Source: Phycomyces blakesleeanus NRRL 1555(-) (taxonomy: Eukaryota; Mucoromycota; Mucoromycetes; Mucorales; Phycomycetaceae). From it: 64,000 nucleotides of DNA. Position numbers and translations under genes: made by a program. Where the stretch lies: NCBI RefSeq assembly GCF_001638985.1, contig NW_017265144.1:310001-374000 (forward strand). The letters are read 5' to 3'. The notes beneath the pieces were generated by a model. It did not search any database. It saw only the letters and a program-made list of their open reading frames with translations, and was not told the origin of the DNA. Of the stretch, positions 1-10,090 are shown in pieces; position 1 is the first letter of the stretch, and the number at the start of each line of letters is the position of its first letter.

Positions 1-968
1 CACAACCAAAGGAACCTGGGGATATGGTCTATAAAGGGAGAAGGAGGGAGAGAAAGAGGGGTGGGTGGTCTGGTTGCAGATTATACAAGTGATACATTAA
101 CTTTGATCTTGCTTTTGGATCCAATTCCCATGGTCAGCGAACTTGTATTTCTTTCTTAACCTTGCCTGAAAAATGGTGCCACTCCAGATTGATGGTTTTG
201 CTTTCCTTCTTGCTTGGTTGCTTCTCTCTTATAGATAAATCTCTAATTTTTCTTTATACCTAACATCTGATGTGTTTTTATTTGGTTTCTTGTTTTACAA
301 GAAAAAAAAACTAAATCAAATAAATTAGGGCTGGTTCATGCGCATAAAATACACTAAGCACATCAAATAGACATTTCTATTTTATCTATTTAATTTTATA
401 TTATGTATTCAGTAAAATATACAGTATACAAATAAGATTATCAGCAAATGTTTTAGATTTATAAGGATTCTCATGTGGGTCAAGCATTGGACCTTTTCTT
501 TAAACTAGTATACAATAGGTCGCAATATCTTTTTCATTTACACAAATCACACCTTATTTCTTTATTATAAAACCAAAAAGAAGAAGAAGAAGAATATATA
601 TATAAAAAAGCTTGATCTGACAGGGATACAGACTACATAAGCTCGAGGTCTTCATTCGGTTTAGTGTAAGATTATGCTGAGAAACCCTCTTCATTCATAT
701 TATTTCTTTACGAAATAAAAGTACCAGGGCATCAATTGTTTTATTTTACGGTCTAATTCTTTATTGCGGCCTATAATGGATTTCATATATTTGCCTTATT
801 CTTGTTCATTAGAAAGAGTAATATAATACAACATCTTTGATTGACTGACTGACTGATTGACTGACTGACTGACTGATAAATTGACTGATTGACTGATTGG
901 TTTGAATTGAATAGGGTTTAATGTGCTATCTATGATCGGAGTGTTCATTCATTTATTCATTTTCTCTC
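1..968. other. intergenic, AT-rich, no gene seen
   Basis: No convincing coding frame on either strand. It contains a degenerate GACT tetranucleotide tract at 838-900 and otherwise AT-rich low-complexity DNA. It may hold part of the upstream region of the arrestin gene that starts at 1487. Confidence 0.5.
838..900. repeat. GACT/GATT microsatellite
   Basis: Tandem tetranucleotides (TGAC with TGAT variants) run for about 60 bp. It is a simple sequence repeat with no coding content. Confidence 0.8.
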
Positions 969-1136
969 TATACACTTTTTCTGGAAATTATTGGTGCAAA
1001 AATAAAAAATTATTTGGTGCAAAAATGGAATGCACCAAATGCACCAAAAAAGATGAATTAAGCAGAGAAATTGTAGAAAATTGCACCAAATTTTATCTTT
1101 ATTTTTGCACCAAATAATTTCCGGAAAGAGTGTATA
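969..1136. mobile_element. short MITE with terminal inverted repeats
   Basis: The left end reads TATACACTTTTTCTGGAAAT and continues as TATTGGTGCAAAAATAAA. The right end is its inverted complement (TTTATTTTTGCACCAAATAA, then TTTCCGGAAAGAGTGTATA). The arms are about 38 bp with few mismatches and both ends abut TA. The roughly 165-bp size, lack of coding capacity and TA flanks fit a Tc1/mariner-type non-autonomous element. The small forward ORF inside (923-1117) is an artefact of the repeats. Confidence 0.7.
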
Positions 1137-1486
1137 TATATGATTTATTCATATGACTAACAATAACGTAACTGTGAACAGCCAGGTCGTGGGCCGCCCA
1201 TCCCGTACATATGGTGCAATCGGCTGTGCGACCAACCAATAACGAAACAAAACCAGAAGAAAAAAAAAAGACTTAAAATATGTATGTATAATATATAAGG
1301 GAGTAGTCCTTGTTCTTTTTTTCTTCTTTTCTCTCTTTCTCTTTCTCTCTTTAGCACTGCTTCTACTTTTAATACATCATCTTTCTATCAACCTCCTCTT
1401 CTTCTCTTTACGTCACTGCCTTCATTTATATTATTTAAGAAATAAGCAAATAAAGAAATACATAATTAAACCTATTAAGAATAATA

Positions 1487-2978
1487 ATGAAGAAATTTAT
1501 ATCCCTTGCAAAGCCATCTCATGTTGCTGCTGCTATCAGTGAATCTTATAAATCATCATTCCCACCTGCCAGTCTAGAAATTCATCTAAATCCCGATCCT
1601 ATCAACCCAGATATCGACCCACACGCCTGTAGTCCGGGCTCAACAATCTCAGGCACCGTATTTCTAAAAGTCTACAGAGACTTCAACGCTCAATCAATAA
1701 AGATCCTATTTGTTGGAGCAGGTAAATAATTTACACGCACTACATGCTTACATCAATATCACCTGCATGTCTTGTCTTGAAAGGCTAATCGCTTCTCGTC
1801 TTGTTTCTATAGAAAGCATAAACTTTTTACTCCTTGGATGGAACGGAGATGACGACAATGGACGGATATTCACATCTAGATCACCAGTCTGGACTGCACC
1901 TCCACCCTCGCCACCCTCATCGCCAACCACAGATACAAACGCATCCAACACTAGCAACAATACCAGACCAAACCTTGAAGTCGGAGAAATGATGTTCCCA
2001 TTTGCATTTGAGATGCCAATGGTCAATTATCCACCCCTGGCTGAACTTCAGCGAATAACTAGCACAATGACCATCGTGGCATGTCTCGAACAACAGGGTG
2101 GCAGAATAACCTACAGTCCGCCTTGTGTCCTCAATTTCCAGCCCATAATCGAGACACCTGTCAACAACAATTCTTCGGGGCCAAAGGTCATTGAGTCCAA
2201 AGAAATTGGAAAGGGCGACATCATAAACTTCTCGGTCGAAAAGCTATTCTACAACATCAACGAATCCCCAGTCATATCAGCAAAGGTGTGGATGGATTCT
2301 TGTAGCACCTACAACAAACAACAGACCGAAAATAATGCCCCTGAAGTACGAGTCTACCTGAACCGATGCCTAACGGTACGGCACGGTAAGAAAGAATCAA
2401 AAGAGTACACAGCAGTAAGCGAGGTCACAGCCTTTCTGGCACCAAAAAATGCCGACGGTTCGGGCACCAGGAGAAGTAGCAATAGTAGCAATGTTAATAA
2501 AGGCAGAAGAAGTAGAGACAGCACGAATTCTACTACAGTCCCCACTACAGCTACAGCTACAGCTACGTCTACATCTACGACCGCAGCAACGGCTTTAGTT
2601 GTATCTCCATCCGCTGCTACCGGACCACTGGAACTTGACGTCAATATTCAAATCACACCAGATATGATACCATCCTTGACATACTCCAAGAGATGTTCTA
2701 TCCATTACGAGCTCTGCGTTAGTGTCAGAGACACCACGTCTTTTTTTTCTTTTGGAAAGAAGGACGTATTTTCAGTCGGTCTCTTTTTTGGGACACTTTC
2801 TTGTGGGACTCGATCACCTGTTGACCTACTAGCCTTTACAGACGAAGTAGTCACGCCCGATAACCCTGTTACAAAACCAAGGCGTGTGGACAGAAGACCC
2901 ATTTCTGCTCCTCCGCCAGCCTATGACGACTTTAGCCCACCTGTCTACACAGAAGAGGCTCTCTCAACACCAGGATAA
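1487..2978 (+). CDS. alpha-arrestin (Rsp5/Nedd4 adaptor-like)
   Basis: Exons 1487-1721 and 1813-2978, with a GT-AG intron at 1722-1812 (phase 1). Splicing gives 466 residues. The first exon holds the arrestin-N strand pattern (SGTVFLKVY, then SIKILFVG), which continues after the intron as SINFLLLGW. A central section around the AFEMPMV segment and a C-terminal beta-rich region match the arrestin fold. The last 21 residues carry two PPxY motifs, PPAY (446-449) and PPVY (454-457). These are the known docking sites for WW domains of Rsp5/Nedd4 ubiquitin ligases, so the inferred role is to recruit ligase to plasma-membrane cargo for endocytosis. Residues around 320-375 form a Ser/Thr/Ala-rich low-complexity insert encoded by GCTACA repeats. 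The start is the first ATG after the pyrimidine-rich leader. Exact subfamily not assigned. Confidence 0.85.
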
Positions 2979-4359
2979 AATAATTATAATAATTAATAAT
3001 TATGGTTAATTGTCAATACCAATACCAAAACCAAAACCAACACCAATGCCAATGCCAATGCCAATAGCTATAAAAAAATATTGATTAATATTCTTTTATT
3101 CATCTTCATCTTCATCTGCACCTGCATATTCTATGTATCTTTCTATTCATTACTGAGGATGAATGAAAATAACCTCTCTTCATTCTCCTCCTTTTCTCAC
3201 CCCCAAAAGAAAATCATTTATTTTAAAACTATAGTATCTTGTTTGAGTAGATATTTGAGAAACGCTGTAGAATAGCATAGTGTAGAAACACCCAGACTTA
3301 CTCTATACTCTGTCATGTGCTTTTGATCGTCCAATGATATGCCTAAAGCTTATCTTGACGTAGCACAGAATGTACATTCTCATTTTTTTATAATACAAAA
3401 AAGTAAATAAAATATAAACTCCGTCATATTCTGTGAGTACACAGTAATATATATATAAATCTACTGTATATAATAATTACATATAAAAGTATGGAATACC
3501 ATTGAATTCAAAACCTATTATATGTATGACGTAAGCTTTGTTTCTCTACATAAGAAATAGTAGTGACGGAATACAAAACAATTTCTCAGGGACAAAACAC
3601 TAGGGACAGGTAAAATTTGGACAGGTTGACACGACCTTTTCTTTCATATAGCAATCACGACATTTTCAGGATGGGGCACTACCTTTTTTTTTTACCGGAC
3701 TAATTTACTGTGACTACTTGCCCGAGGTCCGAGGTCTTTTCTTCAATCCTTCAAAGCAAAACGATGTGCCCTGAAATTCTTAATTCAATAATATTTGAAT
3801 ATAAAACTTTGTTTTTTATTGTATACTCATCTCATAAGAACTAATAATCAATTGTATTGAAAAGGTATTATTTTTCTCGGAGATAGCAAAGAGACTACTT
3901 TATCCATTGAATATTAGCAAGTAAAAGCCATGATGTTAATAAGTACCTTTTAGAAATCACTTCAATGTGAATCCTATCAATAAAAAAAATCTGTTTTTTT
4001 TCAATGGAAAGGAGTATTTTTTTTTTGTTCAAGAACCTCTTCCTGTCTCACCAGTTAAAGTTTACAGTTGAATCACAATGGTAATTGCAAAGATGAAGGA
4101 GTTTACACTTGTAACTAGAGAGAGTAAACCGACTCGAGTGTACTTGAAATGTGCCATAAGGAAAGGGTACGACGTTTCCAAGGTAGGGCACTATATTTAC
4201 TGTTATGGTGTGCTGTCTTGAAGTAACATGTTAGGGAACTATTTTCTTATTTTCTATATACCAGTTAATTCATTACAGGTAGTATAAAGCTTCAAGCATG
4301 GCATTACATATTTAAGAAAATCCTTTTACACATAACCAAAGCTATTATCCTGCCTTATA
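2979..4359. other. intergenic 3' flank of arrestin gene
   Basis: AT-rich DNA without a supported gene. A CCAATR hexamer repeat lies at 3014-3066 just after the arrestin stop. Motifs near 3598-3640 (AGGGACAGG, then GGACAGG, TGACAC) resemble the ends of the element at 6707-7513 and may be a related, decayed insertion. Confidence 0.5.
3014..3066. repeat. CCAATR/CCAAAA hexamer tandem repeat
   Basis: About nine consecutive hexamers (CCAATA, CCAAAA, CCAATG variants) directly after the arrestin stop codon, in the likely 3' UTR. Confidence 0.7.
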
Positions 4360-4409
4360 CAGGATTTTAACTGCAAAATAGTGACTTTTCCTTTTAATAT
4401 AGTGACATT

Positions 4410-4506
4410 CCCAAATTAACTTAGGCAAACTCCCAAGTTGATTTAGGCAAATTCCCAAGTTAATTTAGTGAAAAGCCCAAATTGATTTAGGCAACCTCCC
4501 AAGTTG
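4410..4506. repeat. 22-bp direct repeats inside the left TIR
   Basis: Four full units start with CCC at 4410, 4432, 4454 and 4476, plus a partial at 4498. The consensus is roughly CCCAAGTTGATTTAGGCAAA plus two bases. The mirrored set sits in the right TIR (about 6222-6318). Exact 22-bp spacing (two helical turns) fits repeated binding sites for transposase on one DNA face. Confidence 0.85.
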
Positions 4507-5037
4507 TTTTTTTTTTGGCTGTTACATGTAAAATCAATATTGTATAGCTAATATCAAAATGATATTAGCTATCAAACATTTTAAAGCTGAAATAAAAATA
4601 AATGATATGAAAGACGATATTAATTATTATACAAAATACAGAACAAGAAGTCTTTTTTTTAAAAAAAAATAAACAAAATAAAATGAAGCAAAACTAAATG
4701 AAGCAAAACTAAATGAAGCAAAATCTATATAAACATCCAACTAAAGATTCATCTATACTTTATATCTTTTCATTATTCCTGTGGTAAAATAACTCTTAAA
4801 ACACGATACATCAGATTTACTTGTTATTTATTAATTTTGTAAGAATAAAAAACCAACTTCTGCTAAAGTGTTTGATCACTCTTTAAATACTAAATCAATT
4901 TATGTTACACCTATCAGTGGCGTGTAGCACATGTCATATACGTACGCCTTGTCAAATGACTGGCATTTTTTCTTATCAAACTTATATACAATGGTGTTTC
5001 AACACAATTCCTATTCTTCTTTCTCTTACCTTTTATT

Positions 5038-6141
5038 ATGAATCCTACATCCCAAAGTATCTCAGCCCAAAGCTCAAGTGGCGAACAGAAGTCTAGAAGA
5101 AGAACAAAGCAGAAGAATGAAAGAATTCCCATGACTTTACGCAAGAGAATCTTCAACTTGACCGTAAAAACAGATCATAAGCCAGTTTCAGAAGTTGCTT
5201 CTATGTTTGGCCTTTCTAGATCTACTGTAGATAACATAAAGGACAGTTTCAGGGATAATGGAGAGGTCGTGGTCAAGCAAAGAGGTGGCAGAAAGAAGGA
5301 ATGTACAAAAATCACGGAAGAACATTTAGAATATCGCATTGAGATCCTAGACGAAGATTGCACATTGACTCTTGAGATGATGAGAGAAAAGCTTTACGAA
5401 CGCTTTGACGACTTACAAGAAAAAGGCATAACGTTCAGCGGACTATACCGTCATATAATGAACAATATTGGGTTCACCTTAAAGCGAACCAAGGCTGTGG
5501 AGGAGAGGAGAAACGACCCGGATGTTATTGAAGCAAGGAGAAAATTTGTGGAGTCTCTTCCGGAACTTGGGGTTGCATATGTAGCCAATTGCATTTTTAT
5601 TGACGAAGCTGGATTTAATGTTAATCTCATACGTCAACAAGGGTGGTCGAAGAAGGGGAAGAACGCCATTGTACGTACTAAGACCAAGAGGGCACTCAAC
5701 ATCAGCATCTTGGTAGCAATATCAAACAATGGTGTCGAGAGCATGTCAGCCAAGCTTGTTCCAAAAGGCACCAACGCTGAACTTTTCATCGAGTTCTTAA
5801 AGCCAATCATAAAAACACTGGACGATACCAATGCTGTTCCCCAGTGGTTCATCCTGGACAATGCTCCCATCCACAGATCCCATTTGGTCAGGGACTTTAT
5901 GGCAACAACACGACACCACATCAAGTTCTTGCCACCTTACTTGCCATTCTTGGATCCAGTAGAAGAGAGCTTCTCGAAGCTAAAGGGTTTGGCCAAGAGA
6001 AAGCCAGGGTTAGATACTGATGACTTTCTGGTATACTTGTCAGAATGTAGCTCACAAATAACAAGAGAAAACTGCCAAGGCTGGGTCCAACACAGCATTA
6101 GTTTTTTTAACAGTTGCCAATATTGTAAAGAAATTTATTAA
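5038..6141 (+). CDS. Tc1/mariner (IS630 superfamily) DD34E transposase
   Basis: 367 residues, uninterrupted. The N-terminal helix-turn-helix lies at about 35-75 (VASMFGLSRSTVDNIK). The RNase H-like catalytic core holds D189 in CIFIDEAGF, D274 in FILDNAPIHR, and E309 in LDPVEESF. The spacing of 34 residues between the last two gives DD34E. A basic, Lys/Arg-rich leader (residues 17-30) may be a nuclear signal. The enzyme would cut and paste the surrounding element through its TIRs at TA sites. Length, spacing and motif order are typical. The gene starts about 500 bp inside the left TIR and ends about 50 bp before the right TIR. No premature stop or lost catalytic residue is seen. Confidence 0.93.
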   Translation: MNPTSQSISAQSSSGEQKSRRRTKQKNERIPMTLRKRIFNLTVKTDHKPVSEVASMFGLSRSTVDNIKDSFRDNGEVVVKQRGGRKKECTKITEEHLEYRIEILDEDCTLTLEMMREKLYERFDDLQEKGITFSGLYRHIMNNIGFTLKRTKAVEERRNDPDVIEARRKFVESLPELGVAYVANCIFIDEAGFNVNLIRQQGWSKKGKNAIVRTKTKRALNISILVAISNNGVESMSAKLVPKGTNAELFIEFLKPIIKTLDDTNAVPQWFILDNAPIHRSHLVRDFMATTRHHIKFLPPYLPFLDPVEESFSKLKGLAKRKPGLDTDDFLVYLSECSSQITRENCQGWVQHSISFFNSCQYCKEIY

Positions 6142-6706
6142 AATAAAAACATCTTGCATTGATATTACTTTTTGCATTCTTTATAATTTACATTAATTTT
6201 ACATGTAACAGCCAAAAAAAACAACTTGGAGGTTGCCTAAATCAATTTGGGCTTTTCACTAAATTAACTTGGGAATTTGCCTAAATCAACTTGGGAGTTT
6301 GCCTAAGTTAATTTGGGAATGTCACTATATTAAAAGGAAAAGTCACTATTTTGCAGTTAAAATCCTGTATTAAAGTATATTTTTTATGATAAGTGTGAGT
6401 CCTTAGGGACCAGATATAATTATTTGATACCTGACAGCAAGTCACAATTTGTGGTTCAATCAGATCAAAACATCATTTCCTATCAGAAAATGTCGTCCCC
6501 CTAATATTAGCGATTAGCAATATACAGAATTTGATTTTCGTATGCGACAGTATTTTATTATTAAGTTGCTTGAATACAGACTGTGGCTCTTAAAATAATG
6601 AGAGTTAAATTCCTAGGGAGATATATATAAAGAAAGAGTGTGGGGTCAAGGTAGTAAAGCTAATGCATACAATGAATATATTGTGTTTTTTCAAGCGTAA
6701 ATCTTA

Positions 6707-7513
6707 GGGGACAGGGAGTTTTTGGATGATGGGACAGGGTGTCACACAGACTTATAGTGAGTAGCACTGTAGGAAATGGCACAATTTGTAATTCCGTAGT
6801 GCACATTTCGAGCGATTAGGGACCTTGGACACATCATATAAAATTTATTTAGACGGAGATTGTGCTCTTAAAAAGGAATAGTGTGTTTCAAAATCGCGTT
6901 ATTTTATATGATATAAAAACATGATATAAAATATTTTACATCATATAAAAAGATGATATAAAATGTGTTGACCAATCATCTTTCGATATTTTATGTTGTT
7001 AAACTAACGATGACATAAAACTTGAAATAAAGAACAAATTATGTTTTCAAGTAAGCATATAAAGAAGTCCATATAGCCCCAGCATTAGGTTTTTTCCCCT
7101 TTATTTGCGCAAGCATTCTACATATACAAATATTAATTAATGTCTATTAGCTTTAATGTCTAAAAAATTAAACAGCTATTACAGTTTGAGGGTAAAAAGT
7201 AACAAACTTTGGTTCGCACTAATTACATGATTTTAAGTTCGTGAGTTTAGTAAATTAACATGGCCAATAAATGCAATATCACACATTTTCATTGTATATG
7301 GAAGCCTTGGATGTGAAACATGAGACCGTATAAAATTACATATATGGTTAAATGTTTCAAAAAAAAATTATATGATGTGTCCAAGGTCCCTATTTTCTAT
7401 AGTGCAGTCCTACAAATAATTATAGGCGTGACTACTTTTAACTTGTCTGGTAAGCACCCATCGTTTTTCTGTGTAACACCCTGTCCCCAAAAGACAGCCA
7501 TCCCCCTGTCCCC
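6707..7513. mobile_element. non-coding element with long mosaic TIRs
   Basis: Three blocks occur in inverted order at both ends. They are GGGGACAGGG at 6707 against CCCTGTCCCC at 7504, GGGACAGGGTGTCACACAGA at 6731 against its complement at 7468-7487, and GGGACCTTGGACACATCATA at 6819 against its complement at 7371-7390. The arms are about 134 and 145 bp with diverged spacers. There is no ORF. It is interpreted as a non-autonomous DNA transposon; target duplication not resolved. Confidence 0.65.
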
Positions 7514-8137
7514 ATCCAGTATAATTAGGTGTTTGTACATGTCATCTAGAGCCATTCTTTAAGAAACTAATATAGTGATTTTTTACAGTTCCTGAGCTAA
7601 TGTATCCTTTAGTCGGTCTCTTTGTTGAGCTCGTCATGAAATAGTAGCATAAAGATTAGCATCAAATGTAATTCATGACTGTCACTTTATGTCCTTCCGT
7701 CAAGATAAACTTTTGATCTACTTATCCTACAGCTCTAAAAAAAATGCTATCAGGATACACATTGCAATATACTATTTAATCCATCTAAGTACAGCTCGAA
7801 CATTAATGCCCTAACTGTTTCGCTGTAGCTGATGCACTCATAATTTTTTTTTAACCTTCACATCGAAAAAGAAAATTTAGATTTATTCTGGGCGATGTAA
7901 CGAGCATAATCCCTTTTTTTTTATGTTTGCTTCCTTCATACGGGTGTCTCATTCTAATTTTTCTACCAGCATTAAATAAACCCGAGAAGATTCACTAGAA
8001 GCCACATGTTTTAGAGTATTCATAATAAGTGAAAATTGTCTCAACAATATAGTCCATGGCGTTCAGGACCGTAGTTCTCATAAAATATATTGTCGCACCC
8101 ATATTCATATAGAAATATCATATTCGTGTTAAATTAT
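7514..8137. other. intergenic, nothing recognised
   Basis: AT-rich sequence between two inverted-repeat structures. No coding frame, RNA gene or repeat was recognised. Confidence 0.4.
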
Positions 8138-10090
8138 AGAGTGAATAGATCAAACTTGTCCAAATAAAGTAATAGAAAGAAAAATAAAAGAAAGTGAATA
8201 TAAAGGTATATCTACATATATGTATATTCTGTCATTGATGTACAAGAAAGGGTGAGGCATATTTTGGTTAAAAAAAAAAGAGTGAATTAAACATACATAA
8301 AAGTATGTATTTTATTTCAATACTTTCCGAGATATAATGTTTGACCCAAAAAATGGCTCAGAAAGGGTACACTTTTTTGTTGCTGCTGTTGTAGATCTCA
8401 AAAATAATAATAATATAGACATATATGTATATTGTGTGTGTGTGTGTGTTGATTTTTTTTTATAAAAATAAATGCCTCTTATTACCGAGGTACCGAATTT
8501 GGCTTACAGAAAGAAAGAAAAAGTCTCTTGAGGTACAACAGAATAATCAGATAATATATTAAATCCAAAAAGCGACATTGCATTTTCAAGAATGGTATTT
8601 TTCTTGGTACTTAAGAAATATTTATTTTAATGTATATATATATATGGCTTATCTGGACGTATTCTTTGGAATTATATAGTGCATACTCTACATGAGCATG
8701 GTAAATATTTTGCTTGGATATTCAATGAACAGTAAGAAGAAAAAAAGTCAAAAGTCCAGATATATATATATATCATGAACTCTTCATACAACTTTGATTT
8801 GATTTGATCTGATCTGATTTGATCTGGGCATTTAATGTTTATTGATACTAAACAAAAGAAGTACGACGAATAATACTTTATTTCCTTTTTATCTTTTGGG
8901 GGTGAGATCCTCTTGTCTCACGAATGTAGTCTATCTTTTTTCCTCTTTAGAATCTAACAATATATATATGTTTATTTGTTGGCCATATTGTACTTTGTAG
9001 AGGATAAGATTACTTATCTATATTTTCAGTTTTAATAGCCTATACAGCTAATTTAACACTACTGAATCTTTACTAGAAAAGAATTTAGGCATCTAATTAA
9101 ATAAAAATTTGTATTCATAGTCAATATAACATACACATATACACATACACACAAAAACTATCTATCTATCTATAGTCTAGATAAGGCAGTATCCAAGGAT
9201 ATATATTGATCTATATATTGGTATTGGTATATAAATAGACTTTGACTAAATTGACTATTGAATACAAATCAGCTATTGGACATTATTTTTAAACACTTCT
9301 ATTGTTCCTGTAATTGTTTTTTTTTAAAATTATTATTATTATTCTCAATCTCTTTTATGATATAATGCAATTTTTAGACCAATCTATATATATAAATATA
9401 TAAAAGAGTATTAGCATTATCCTTTAAAGGTTTAGTTTAATGTTATGTAAAGCAAAGTGATTGGTTAAATAAAACCTTCAAAAGTCTAAAATAAAATAAA
9501 AAAAACAAATATGATACTAATAACCAAATAACAAATTTCTATTGGCTAAAAAAGAAGTTACAAAGCGCGTAACGTAGCAACCATTTCTGAAATGTCGGCT
9601 GTTAAAAAACGTCATTTTTTTCATGTAGTGTTACACGCGAAATATATTTTCTGCGAGTCAAATTCAGTTACCTCGGTAACAAGAGGCCTTTTTTTTAAAA
9701 AAAAAAAAAGAAAGAAAGAAAGAAAAAATCAACGCACACAGTATATATATATAGTAAATATTCTTATTCATTTTTTTTTGAGATCTACGACAGCAACAAA
9801 AAATTGTACCCTTTCTAAGCCCTTTCTTGGTTCAGACATTATAGTCCAGAAAGTATCAAAATAAGATAAATTCAGGAATATCACAACTGTATTAAAAAAA
9901 ACCTGTCGTTTTATAGACACATTATCATGTATGTTTAATTCACTTTTTTCTTTTTTTGAACCAAAATATGCCTCACCCTTTCTTGTACATCAATGACAAA
10001 ATATACATATATGTATATATATCTTTCTACTCACATTCTTCTATTTATCTTTATATTACTTTATTTAGGAAAGTTTCATCTATTCACTCT
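8138..10090. repeat. 2-kb inverted repeat (arms about 360-430 bp)
   Basis: The left arm is about 8138-8500 and the right arm about 9660-10090, separated by about 1.16 kb. Matching blocks in inverted order include GAGTGAATAGAT, TAAATAAAGTAAT, TGTCATTGATGTACAAGAAA plus GGGTGAGGCATATTTTGG, AGTGAATTAAACATACAT, GTTGCTGCTGTTGTAGATCTC (diverged), and TTACCGAGGTA at the inner end. Arms contain indels, so the duplication is old. No protein is encoded. It could be a foldback/MITE-like element or a locus able to form a long RNA hairpin. Confidence 0.75.

Larger units (their letters stand above)
4360..6367 (+). mobile_element. Tc1/mariner-type DNA transposon, complete
   Basis: The element begins CAGGATTTTAACTGC and ends with the inverted complement GCAGTTAAAATCCTG. 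Both ends are flanked by the dinucleotide TA (4358-4359 and 6368-6369), the hallmark target duplication of this superfamily. The terminal inverted repeats are unusually long (about 175 bp, 4360-4537 and 6194-6367) and nearly identical. Each contains about 4.4 copies of a 22-bp direct repeat. A single intact transposase ORF lies inside. Everything visible suggests a recent and possibly active copy. Confidence 0.92.

Noticed and set aside
2354..2644. Minus-strand Val/Leu-rich ORF in the arrestin gene
   Set aside because: Antisense shadow of the Thr/Ala repeat in the arrestin coding exon.
4410..4506. CRISPR-like regular direct repeats
   Set aside because: 22-bp head-to-tail units without spacers, mirrored in the opposite TIR; they belong to the transposon.
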